Shown piece by piece: positions 1-6,453 of a DNA stretch of 7,435 bases. Each line of letters begins with the position of its first letter. Within the stretch, counting starts at the first letter, position 1. Both the position numbers and the translations under genes were made by a program. The notes beneath the pieces are model-generated. The model was not told the DNA's origin, searched no databases, and saw only the letters and a program-made list of their open reading frames with translations. Origin of the DNA: Treponema sp. UBA7590 (GTDB taxonomy: Bacteria > Spirochaetota > Spirochaetia > Treponematales > Treponemataceae); the NCBI GenBank assembly GCA_002478955.1, contig DLKK01000002.1, positions 3,598 through 11,032 of the forward strand, written 5' to 3'.

Positions 1-1
1 A

Positions 2-1024
2 AAGGAAAATCCTGATTTGCGCAAAAAATGGGATGCATATTTTAATGATCAGCCTACAAAGGAAGTCCCTGAGCTTGAATTTGCCGAGACCGATAAAATG
101 GCGACCCGTGACGCAAGCGGAAAATCACTGAATTTTATTGCGCAGAAATATGAGAATCTTGTCGGCGGTTCTGCTGATTTGGCAGGTCCGAATAAGACTG
201 TCCTTAAGAACTGCGATGGAATTTTCAATCCTCAGAACAGAAAGGGAAGGACAATCGAATTTGGAATCCGCGAATTTGCCATGAGCGCCGTTGTGTCTGG
301 AATGAATCTTCACGGCGGCCTGCGTCCGTTCTGCGCGACATTCCTTGTTTTTGCTGATTATCTTCGTGCCCAGCTTCGTGTTGCGGCTCTTATGAATTTG
401 CCGAACATCTACGTTCTTACCCATGATTCAATTTATGTAGGGGAAGATGGTCCGACCCATCAGCCTGTTGAAACTTTGGCATCGTTGCGTGCGATTCCTA
501 ATGTTCAGGTTTTACGCCCGGCGGATGCGCAGGAAACTCTTGAGGCATGGAAGATGGCTTACGAGTCAAAAAATCATCCTGTCTGCATTGCGCTTACACG
601 TCAGGCAATCCAGGGATTTGCAAAGGCTGACAAGGACTGGAAAAATTCAATCCGCAAAAATGGTGCGTACGTGGCTCTTGACTGTGAGGGAACTCCAGAA
701 ATCACGATTCTTGCGACAGGTTCGGAGGTTTCCACTTCAATAGAGGCGGCTTCTATTTCCGGCAACAAGAAAATCCGTGTTGTCTCTGTAATTGATTACA
801 ATAAATTTGACGAACTTGATGAAAGCATCCAGACTGAGATTATCGGTGGCGCAAAACGCATTGTGTGCGCGGAAGCCGGAATCAGCGCCAACTGGAAGCA
901 TTATGCCACAAGCAGAAAAGACTTGTTCTGCATAAACCGTTTTGGTGAGTCAGGTCCAGCGGCAAAAGTTGCGGAAGATTTGCACTTTACGGCAAAAGAT
1001 CTTGCGGCTTTGCTAAATGCCTAA
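2..1024 (+). CDS. tkt: Transketolase, C-terminal half (5' end outside window)
   Basis: Transketolase moves two-carbon ketol units between sugar phosphates in the cytoplasmic non-oxidative pentose phosphate pathway, using thiamine diphosphate (TPP) and a divalent metal. The frame is already open at base 2 and runs to TAA at 1022-1024, so the gene starts upstream. About 340 of the usual 650-670 residues are present; the N-terminal TPP/metal-binding domain is missing. What remains is the pyrimidine-binding domain and the C-terminal domain. Visible family motifs are ATRDASG, GGSADLAGPN, FGIREFAM with the catalytic Glu at 272-274, THDSIYVGEDGPTHQP with the active-site His at 458-460, the SRQ-like segment LTRQAI, and ATGSEV opening the C-terminal domain, followed by FGESGPA. 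The first in-frame start-like codon (TTG at 17) falls inside the domain and is not a real start. The GTPase gene follows after 24 bases, suggesting cotranscription. The family call is secure; full-length activity cannot be judged. Confidence 0.95.
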   Translation, partial: KENPDLRKKWDAYFNDQPTKEVPELEFAETDKMATRDASGKSLNFIAQKYENLVGGSADLAGPNKTVLKNCDGIFNPQNRKGRTIEFGIREFAMSAVVSGMNLHGGLRPFCATFLVFADYLRAQLRVAALMNLPNIYVLTHDSIYVGEDGPTHQPVETLASLRAIPNVQVLRPADAQETLEAWKMAYESKNHPVCIALTRQAIQGFAKADKDWKNSIRKNGAYVALDCEGTPEITILATGSEVSTSIEAASISGNKKIRVVSVIDYNKFDELDESIQTEIIGGAKRIVCAEAGISANWKHYATSRKDLFCINRFGESGPAAKVAEDLHFTAKDLAALLNA

Positions 1025-1048
1025 AAATAAGGAATCGAGGTAAAAAAA

Positions 1049-2227
1049 ATGTCTAAAAAAATAGTTCCTATAACTTTGCTCTGTGGATATCTTGGAGCCG
1101 GAAAAACAACTTTGCTCAACAAGGTTCTTACAAACCAGAAAGGTTATAAAGTTGCGGTAATCGTAAACGATATTGGTGAAATCAATGTTGACCAGACTCT
1201 TATTTCAAAAGAGGCGAACATCACTGACACTTCAAGCATTATCGGGCTTCAGAACGGTTGTATCTGTTGTACTTTAAAGTCTGATCTTGTAAAGCAGATT
1301 GAAAATCTTATTGATTCCGGAAAATTTGACTACATTTTGATTGAGGCTTCTGGTGTCTGCGAGCCAATGCCGATTGCCCAGGCTATCATGCAGATTGAGA
1401 ACGGACGCCTTGACAATGTTGTCTCAGTTGTTGACGCGAAACGTCTTGTTGACGAATTTTCAGCTGGTGACAAGCTTCTTAAGAAGGATATGGACGAGGA
1501 GGATTTGGAGTCGCTCTTGGTTCAGCAGATTGAATTCTGTTCAACTTTGATTATCAACAAGAAAGACTTGGTTACTCCAGAGGAAATGAAAAAAGTTCAT
1601 GCCGTAGTAAAAGCGCTGCAGCCGCATGTAAAGGTAATTGAGGCTGAGCGCGGAAATGTTGATGTGGATGATATCCTTGCGACAGAACGATTTGATTTTG
1701 ACGCTGTTTTTGAAAGCGCGGCGTGGGTTCAGCACCTTGAGTCTGCTGAGGAAGATGATGATGACCACGATGAGCATGAACACGAACATCATGAGCATGA
1801 GGAAGGCCATGAGCATCATCACCATGAGCACAAGCATGAGGGTGATTCCGGCAGCGATGAGGATGAGTACGGAATCGGAAATTTCGTTTATTATAGAAGA
1901 CGTCCGTTCAACAGAGACAAACTTGAGGAATATGCAGGCAGATGGCCAAGAAATATTATCCGCTCAAAAGGTGTTGTCTGGTTCAGTGATGAACAGAACA
2001 TGGCTTATGTTTTTGAAACTTCGGGAAGACAGATTTCTGCTGGTGCGTCAGGAACTTGGCTTGCGGCGGCCCCTAAGGCAGAGCAGGAGGAAGTTCTTGC
2101 CCAGGAGCCAAAGATGCGGCAGGAATGGGATGAAAAAGTTGGTGACCGCATGATAAAGCTGTGCATAATCGGGCAGAAAATGGACAAGGCCAAGATTACT
2201 GCGGAGCTTGATGCGCTGCTCGACTAA
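1049..2227 (+). CDS. COG0523/CobW-family GTPase with His-rich metal-binding loop
   Basis: This is a 392-residue cytoplasmic P-loop GTPase of the CobW/YjiA/ZNG1 group, whose members act as metal (often zinc or cobalt) chaperones or insertases. Walker A is GYLGAGKT at residues 13-20. The family-defining CxCC metal site is CICC at 71-74, IEASG follows at 98-102, and the guanine-specificity motif NKKD lies at 170-173. Residues 231-275 form an acidic, His-rich linker with 13 His between residues 240 and 263. From about residue 278 a CobW C-terminal domain follows (FVYYRRRPFN, then GVVWF and GTW). The length is normal for the family. The ATG start is supported by GAGG at 1037-1040, eight bases upstream. 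It lies between transketolase and a MATE exporter gene, probably in one operon. The His-rich loop favours zinc, nickel or cobalt handling, but the client protein and metal cannot be read from sequence. I saw no obvious Zur-type operator in front of it. Confidence 0.93.
   Translation: MSKKIVPITLLCGYLGAGKTTLLNKVLTNQKGYKVAVIVNDIGEINVDQTLISKEANITDTSSIIGLQNGCICCTLKSDLVKQIENLIDSGKFDYILIEASGVCEPMPIAQAIMQIENGRLDNVVSVVDAKRLVDEFSAGDKLLKKDMDEEDLESLLVQQIEFCSTLIINKKDLVTPEEMKKVHAVVKALQPHVKVIEAERGNVDVDDILATERFDFDAVFESAAWVQHLESAEEDDDDHDEHEHEHHEHEEGHEHHHHEHKHEGDSGSDEDEYGIGNFVYYRRRPFNRDKLEEYAGRWPRNIIRSKGVVWFSDEQNMAYVFETSGRQISAGASGTWLAAAPKAEQEEVLAQEPKMRQEWDEKVGDRMIKLCIIGQKMDKAKITAELDALLD
1754..1842 (+). repeat. 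Low-complexity His/Glu/Asp-codon tract inside the GTPase gene
   Basis: The tract is built from GAT/GAC runs followed by irregular GAGCAT/GAACAT-type units, encoding acidic residues and then alternating His and Glu. It translates to the metal-binding linker of the CobW-family protein. The pattern suggests growth by slippage of a six-base unit, so copy number may vary between strains. The reading frame is kept throughout. Confidence 0.8.
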
Positions 2228-2244
2228 TTTTCACAGGATAATTT

Positions 2245-3618
2245 ATGTCTACAGAAAACAAGATGGGCTCAATGCCCATCATGAAACTTATTTTAAATAT
2301 GTCGTTGCCAATAATGTTCTCAATGTTCATTATGGCATTGTACAATATTGTTGACTCAATTTTTGTCGGAATGATAGGCGAGGAGGCCCTTACTGCGGTT
2401 TCTCTTGCTTTTCCGATTCAGAATCTTATGATTGCTTTTGGCGTTGGAACAGCTGTCGGCGTAAACGCTTTGCTTTCGCTCAGGCTTGGCCAGAAAAATC
2501 AGGAAGATGTAAACAAGGCTGCGATGAACGGAATTGTCCTTTCCATAATAACGTGGATTGTGTTTGCGGTTGTTGGAACTCTTGTTACAGGACCGTATCT
2601 TCGTTCGCAGACTGCAAACCAGACCATCATTGAATACGGAAAGGAATATCTTGATATAATTCTTATTCTTGGGCTTGGTCCGATTGTCGGAACTATGTTC
2701 GACCGTCTTCTGCAGGCAACTGGAAGAACTTTTCTTTCAATGATTTCGCAGATTGTCGGTGCGGTTTTTAACTGCGTTTTTGATCCTCTGTTCATTTTTG
2801 GGCTTGGGCCTTGTCCGGCAATGGGAATAAAAGGAGCCGCTCTTGCAACTGTTCTTGGCCAGATTATTGGCGGTTGTGTCTCTGTGTTTTTGAACGTAAA
2901 GAAAAACCACGATATTCAGTTGAAAATCAAGAATATTCTTCTTGACGTAAAGATTGTCTCTCTGATTTATAAAGTCGCAGTTCCTTCAATATTGATGACA
3001 TCGATTACTTCTGTAATCACTTATTTTATGAACATCATCCTTGGTGGAACTCCAAACGGCGGTGATACAGCGATTGCGGTTTACGGCGTTTATTTTAAGT
3101 TGAACAGTTTCATATTCATGCCTGTTTTCGGACTTTGCAATGGAATCATTCCGATTATTGCATATAATTTTGGCGCGCAGCATCACAGAAGAATCACAAA
3201 TGCAATCCGGGGAGCTCTTGTCCTTGCGCTTTGCATTATGACGGTCGGCGTTGTTCTTTTTGAAACGATTCCGGGGCAGCTTTTTGCAATGTTCAGCGCA
3301 ACTCAAGAAATGAAGCGTATGGGAATTGTGGCATTGCGTCTTATTGCGCCAAGCTTTTTCGGAGCTGCGGTTGCAATTACGCTTTCCTCGGTTTTCCAGG
3401 CGTTTGGAAACGCGGTTTACAGCATGATAGTCTCATTCAGCCGGCAGATTGTGGTTTTTCTTCCTGCGGCATATTTTCTTTCTAAGACTGGAAATGTTGA
3501 TAATGTCTGGTGGTGTTTCATAATTGCTGAATTTATGTCGGTTGGAATGTCGCTGTTCTTTATGCGCAGAATTTACGTGAAAAAAATCCGCGGTATTCCT
3601 ATGGACGAAAGTAAGTAG
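2245..3618 (+). CDS. MATE-family multidrug/toxin efflux transporter
   Basis: This is a 457-residue inner-membrane protein of the MATE family (the NorM/MepA/DinF superfamily), which exports cationic drugs or metabolites in exchange for sodium ions or protons. Hydrophobic segments alternate with short loops and fit 12 transmembrane helices in two six-helix halves joined by the polar stretch at about residues 217-233. The first half carries the usual opening (SLPIMFSMFIMALYNIVDSI, then GEEALTAVSLAFP). The second carries FGLCNGIIPIIAYNFGA, typical of the matching helix of the other half. Length matches the family (about 440-480). The ATG is preceded by AGGA at 2235-2238, six bases away, and only 17 bases separate it from the GTPase stop, so the two are probably cotranscribed. 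The protein ends in a basic cytoplasmic tail. Substrate and coupling ion are not predictable here; MepA-like drug export is one possibility. Confidence 0.93.
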   Translation: MSTENKMGSMPIMKLILNMSLPIMFSMFIMALYNIVDSIFVGMIGEEALTAVSLAFPIQNLMIAFGVGTAVGVNALLSLRLGQKNQEDVNKAAMNGIVLSIITWIVFAVVGTLVTGPYLRSQTANQTIIEYGKEYLDIILILGLGPIVGTMFDRLLQATGRTFLSMISQIVGAVFNCVFDPLFIFGLGPCPAMGIKGAALATVLGQIIGGCVSVFLNVKKNHDIQLKIKNILLDVKIVSLIYKVAVPSILMTSITSVITYFMNIILGGTPNGGDTAIAVYGVYFKLNSFIFMPVFGLCNGIIPIIAYNFGAQHHRRITNAIRGALVLALCIMTVGVVLFETIPGQLFAMFSATQEMKRMGIVALRLIAPSFFGAAVAITLSSVFQAFGNAVYSMIVSFSRQIVVFLPAAYFLSKTGNVDNVWWCFIIAEFMSVGMSLFFMRRIYVKKIRGIPMDESK

Positions 3619-3629
3619 TCTTTTCCTGT

Positions 3630-3666
3630 CATTTTGGGGTTTTTGCATATTTAAGCAAAAAAAATG
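3630..3666 (+). other. Bulged AT-rich stem-loop after the MATE gene
   Basis: TTTTGC (3641-3646) pairs with GCAAAA (3655-3660) around an eight-base loop. CATTTT (3630-3635) can extend the stem with AAAATG (3661-3666), leaving GGGGT bulged. It begins 12 bases after the MATE stop. No U-run follows on the + strand, so it is not a standard intrinsic terminator. It may stabilise the 3' end of the upstream message, or it may be a chance product of AT-rich sequence. Confidence 0.3.
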
Positions 3667-3701
3667 CATAAATATAAACAAAAATGGATAAATATGTAAA
3701 C
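3660..3701. repeat. Tandem direct repeat of 20/22 bases upstream of pflB
   Basis: Two abutting copies lie at 3660-3679 and 3680-3701. Both read AAAAATGSATAAATAT then AAAC (S is C in copy 1 and G in copy 2), and copy 2 carries GT inserted before AAAC. The spacing is about two helical turns, so two bound proteins would sit on the same DNA face. The repeat is about 90 bases upstream of the predicted pflB -35 box. The sequence is a direct observation; an activator-site or curved-DNA role is inference. Confidence 0.6.
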
Positions 3702-3788
3702 TTAAAAAAGGCTGGAAATTTTATAGTGTTTTTTTTCTGTTTTTTTTGTTAAAGTACACTAAATATAGTTTTTTTAATAGAATTTTAA

Positions 3789-3817
3789 TTGAGTTTTGGT
3801 CTCCTTTATATTATTAT
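3789..3817 (+). promoter_or_regulatory. Predicted sigma-70 promoter of pflB
   Basis: TTGAGT at 3789-3794 (-35) and TATTAT at 3812-3817 (-10) are separated by exactly 17 bases. They match consensus at 4/6 and 5/6 positions. Transcription would start near 3824 and give a leader of about 75 bases before the pflB ATG. The flanking DNA is so AT-rich that other weak -10-like words exist (for example TATAGT at 3764-3769), but none has a properly spaced -35 partner as good as this one. Confidence 0.6.
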
Positions 3818-3884
3818 TTTAAAAGGACGGTTTAAAACCCGAAGAAGTTTTGCCGCTTCTAAAAAGTAAACTAATCATTTTTTT

Positions 3885-3890
3885 GAGAGG
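3885..3890 (+). promoter_or_regulatory. Ribosome binding site fixing the pflB start
   Basis: GAGAGG lies ten bases before the ATG at 3901. The frame is open further upstream to a TTG at 3850, but that codon has no good Shine-Dalgarno site, and the extra 17 residues (starting PLLKSK) do not resemble any pyruvate formate-lyase N-terminus. The ATG at 3901 is therefore chosen. Confidence 0.75.
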
Positions 3891-3900
3891 TATAAAAGAT

Positions 3901-6258
3901 ATGATCCAGAAAGAAGAATGGAATGGTTTTGCAGGTCGTTTGTGGAAGGAAGAAGTAAACGTTCGAGACTTCATTCAGAACAACTACACTCCTTATGACG
4001 GAGATAACAAATTCCTTGCAGGTCCTACATCAGCAACAAAAAAATTGTTTGATGAACTTCAGAAGCTTCAGAAAGAAGAACACAACAAAAAGTCTATCGG
4101 TTTGGACGGAAAAGAAAGAACTGGTGTTCTTGATATGGATACTGACATTGTTACAGGTCTTACATCGCACAAACCTGGATATATCTGCCCTGAAGGAAAA
4201 GAACTTGAGCAGGTTGTAGGTCTTCAGACTGATAAACCTTTGAAAAGAGCTTTCATGCCTTATGGTGGAATTAAAATGGCTGAACAGTCTTGCGAAATGT
4301 ATGGATACAAAGTAAATCCTGAACTTCACAAGATTTTCACTGAATATCATAAAACTCACAACCAGGGTGTATTTGATGTTTACACACCAGAGCACAGAGC
4401 AGTACGTTCTGCTCACATCTTGACTGGTTTGCCTGATACTTATGGCCGTGGCCGTATCGTTGGTGACTACCGCCGAGTAGCTCTTTATGGTATTGACTAT
4501 CTTATCCAGGAAAAACAGAACGACTTTGCTAACATCGGTGACGGAACAATGACGGAAGAAGTTGTTCGCCTTCGCGAGGAAGTTTCTGATCAGATTAAGG
4601 CTTTGAAAGGCTTGAAAGAAATGGCTGCAAGCTATGGTTTTGATATTTCTAAACCTGCAAAGACAGCGAAAGAAGCTTTCCAGTGGCTTTATTTTGGTTA
4701 TCTTGGAGCTGTAAAGACACAGAACGGTGCAGCTATGTCTGTAGGTCGTGTTTCTACATTCCTTGACGTCTATATTGAACGTGACCTTAAGAACGGAACT
4801 ATTACAGAAGAGCAGGCTCAGGAGCTTGTTGACCACATGGTTATGAAGTTCCGCATGGTTCGTTTTGCCCGCATTGAATCTTACAACCAGCTTTTCTCTG
4901 GCGACCCAATCTGGGCTACACTTGAAGTTGGCGGACTTGGACAGGATGGACGCTCTATGGTTACAAAGAACGACTTCCGTTTCCTTCATACATTGGAAAA
5001 CATGGGACCTTCTCCAGAGCCTAACATGACAGTTTTGTACTCTAAGAGACTTCCTGAAAACTTCCGTCGCTATGCCGCAAAGATTTCTATCGACACATCT
5101 TCAATTCAGTATGAAAACGATGATGTAATGCGCCCAATCTGGGGAGACGACTACTCAATCTGCTGTTGTGTTTCTGCAACTCAGACTGGTAAGGAAATGC
5201 AGTTCTTTGGTGCCCGCGCCAACCTGGCCAAGTGCCTGCTGTACGCATTCAACGGCGGTATTGATGAAGGCTTGAAGAAGGGAATGCAGGTTGGTCCAGA
5301 ATATGCTCCAATCACAGCTGATGTAATCGATGCTTCTAACTATGATGAAGTTCTCCGCAAATACAAGGCAATGCTTGAATGGCTTGCTGATGTTTACGTA
5401 AATGTTTTGAATGCAATTCATTATATGCACGACAAATATTACTACGAGGCTGAGGAACTTGCTCTTGAAGATACAGATATCAAGAGAACATTCGCTACTG
5501 GTATTGCAGGATTCTCTCACGTAGTAGATTCACTTTCTGCGATGAAATATGCAAAAGTTCATGTAAACCGCGAGAAGGTAGATGTAAAAGACAAAGCTGG
5601 AAACGTAATCAAGACTGTAACTTTGGTAAAAGACTTTACAGTTGAAGGCGATTTCCCACGCTACGGACAGGATGATGACCGTGCAGATGACATTGCAGTT
5701 GATCTTTTGAAGTCATTCATGGCTATGATTAAAAAGCATCCTACATACCGCAATGCAGAGCCAACAACTTCTATCCTTACAATTACTTCAAACGTTGTAT
5801 ACGGAAAAGCTACAGGTGCTCTTCCAAACGGACGCCCGGCTGGAGCTCCATTCTCACCAGGTGCTAACCCATCTTACGGTGCAGAAACAAAAGGTCTTAT
5901 CAAGTCTTTGAACTCTGTTGCTAAGCTTCCTTATGAATATGCTTTGGATGGTATTTCTAATACTCAGACAATCAACCCAAGTGCTCTTGGTCACAACGAG
6001 GATGAAAGAATCGAGAACCTTGTAAACGTTCTTGACGGATACTTTGATGTTGGTCCAGAATCTGGCCACGCTGGTGCTCATCACTTGAACGTAAACGTAT
6101 TTGGCGTTGAAAAATTGAAGGATTGTCAGGCTCATCCAGAAAAACCTGAATATGCTAACTTTACAGTTCGCGTTTCTGGTTATGCTGTACGCTTTATCAA
6201 CCTTACAAAAGAACAGCAGGACGATGTTATTGCTCGTACTTGCCACGCTTCTCTTTAG
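3901..6258 (+). CDS. pflB: Pyruvate formate-lyase (formate C-acetyltransferase)
   Basis: This is a 785-residue cytoplasmic glycyl-radical enzyme that converts pyruvate and CoA to acetyl-CoA and formate under anoxia. The N-terminus (VNVRDFIQNNYTPYDGD) closely resembles E. coli PflB from memory. Visible landmarks are KTHNQGVFDVYTPEHRA, TYGRGRIVGDYRR, DPIWAT (Trp338), GPSPEPNMT, the active-site Cys pair at residues 422-423 inside ICCCVS, FGARANLAK, LTITSNVVYGKATG, and the radical motif RVSGYAVRF with Gly760. It ends in LTKEQQDDVIARTCHASL, so it is complete. It is about 25 residues longer than the 760-residue E. coli enzyme, largely from small insertions such as VDVKDKAGNVIKTVTL (about 560-580). 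Leucine codons are almost all CTT/TTG, a restricted choice that fits high expression. It appears monocistronic, with its own promoter and terminator. The activating enzyme gene pflA, often next to pflB in other bacteria, is absent here and must lie elsewhere. All key residues are intact, so this is true PFL rather than a diol dehydratase or choline lyase relative. Confidence 0.98.
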   Translation: MIQKEEWNGFAGRLWKEEVNVRDFIQNNYTPYDGDNKFLAGPTSATKKLFDELQKLQKEEHNKKSIGLDGKERTGVLDMDTDIVTGLTSHKPGYICPEGKELEQVVGLQTDKPLKRAFMPYGGIKMAEQSCEMYGYKVNPELHKIFTEYHKTHNQGVFDVYTPEHRAVRSAHILTGLPDTYGRGRIVGDYRRVALYGIDYLIQEKQNDFANIGDGTMTEEVVRLREEVSDQIKALKGLKEMAASYGFDISKPAKTAKEAFQWLYFGYLGAVKTQNGAAMSVGRVSTFLDVYIERDLKNGTITEEQAQELVDHMVMKFRMVRFARIESYNQLFSGDPIWATLEVGGLGQDGRSMVTKNDFRFLHTLENMGPSPEPNMTVLYSKRLPENFRRYAAKISIDTSSIQYENDDVMRPIWGDDYSICCCVSATQTGKEMQFFGARANLAKCLLYAFNGGIDEGLKKGMQVGPEYAPITADVIDASNYDEVLRKYKAMLEWLADVYVNVLNAIHYMHDKYYYEAEELALEDTDIKRTFATGIAGFSHVVDSLSAMKYAKVHVNREKVDVKDKAGNVIKTVTLVKDFTVEGDFPRYGQDDDRADDIAVDLLKSFMAMIKKHPTYRNAEPTTSILTITSNVVYGKATGALPNGRPAGAPFSPGANPSYGAETKGLIKSLNSVAKLPYEYALDGISNTQTINPSALGHNEDERIENLVNVLDGYFDVGPESGHAGAHHLNVNVFGVEKLKDCQAHPEKPEYANFTVRVSGYAVRFINLTKEQQDDVIARTCHASL

Positions 6259-6273
6259 TTTCAGGTTGAAAAT

Positions 6274-6294
6274 CCTTTAATCTTTTGATTAAGG
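6274..6294 (+). other. Bulged hairpin just before the pflB terminator
   Basis: CCTTTAATC (6274-6282) pairs with GATTAAGG (6287-6294) around a TTTT loop, with one bulged T. It starts 16 bases after the pflB stop and is followed after four bases by the terminator stem. It may protect the pflB transcript from 3' exonucleases; that role is inferred. Confidence 0.4.
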
Positions 6295-6298
6295 TACG

Positions 6299-6338
6299 AA
6301 CGCCCCTTGCTCTGAATGCAAGGGGCGTTTTTCTTTTT
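6299..6338 (+). terminator. Strong rho-independent terminator of pflB
   Basis: A perfect 12-base-pair stem is formed by 6299-6310 (AACGCCCCTTGC) and 6318-6329 (GCAAGGGGCGTT), with loop TCTGAAT. A T-rich tail follows (TTTTTCTTTTT, 6328-6338). The GC-rich stem stands out from the AT-rich surroundings. It begins 40 bases after the pflB stop and separates pflB from the envelope genes. Confidence 0.95.
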
Positions 6339-6341
6339 AAA

Positions 6342-6369
6342 TTGTGTTATTCTTGTTTTAATGTATAAT
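6342..6369 (+). promoter_or_regulatory. Predicted promoter of the envelope-protein genes
   Basis: A perfect -10 TATAAT sits at 6364-6369, with a weak -35 TTGTGT at 6342-6347 and a 16-base spacer. It lies right after the pflB terminator and would give a leader of about 78 bases. A short dyad, AATTTA (6367-6372) and TAAATT (6377-6382), overlaps the -10 and start region and could be an operator, though it may be chance in AT-rich DNA. Confidence 0.6.
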
Positions 6370-6440
6370 TTAAATGTAAATTTTTATGGTAAATCTATAA
6401 AATTCGATATTCAGACAATTAAAAAAAGGATTTATATCGA

Positions 6441-6446
6441 AAGGAG
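6441..6446 (+). promoter_or_regulatory. Ribosome binding site fixing the barrel-protein start
   Basis: AAGGAG lies seven bases before the ATG at 6454. The frame is open back to 6316, but that earlier ATG is inside the pflB terminator hairpin. Starting at 6454 gives a clean signal peptide directly at the N-terminus. Confidence 0.9.
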
Positions 6447-6453
6447 TTTTTCT

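Noticed and set aside
1754..1842. GAGCAT-type repeats considered as a CRISPR-like or tandem repeat locus
   Set aside because: Units are short, irregular, in frame and coding; there are no spacers.
1638..2153. 171-codon + strand frame inside the GTPase gene with a Met-rich stretch
   Set aside because: The Met-rich peptide is the His-tract repeat read in another frame. The GTPase frame has all family motifs across this region.
3635..3648. GG...TTGCA resemblance to a sigma-54 promoter
   Set aside because: The distance from GG to GC is too short for the fixed GG-N10-GC spacing.
3746..3769. TTGTTA and TATAGT as an alternative pflB promoter
   Set aside because: The spacer is only 12 bases, too short for sigma-70 recognition.
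3850..3900. Upstream TTG start adding 17 residues to PFL
   Set aside because: The good Shine-Dalgarno site belongs to the ATG at 3901, and homology to PFL begins only after that ATG.
4030..4989. Long open frame of 319 codons on the minus strand inside pflB
   Set aside because: It is antisense to a strongly conserved enzyme, has no ribosome binding site or family resemblance, and is explained by the biased codon use of pflB leaving few stop codons on the other strand.
6316..6453. Upstream ATG extending the barrel protein by 46 residues
   Set aside because: It lies in the terminator hairpin and upstream of the predicted promoter, and it would bury a clean signal peptide inside the protein.
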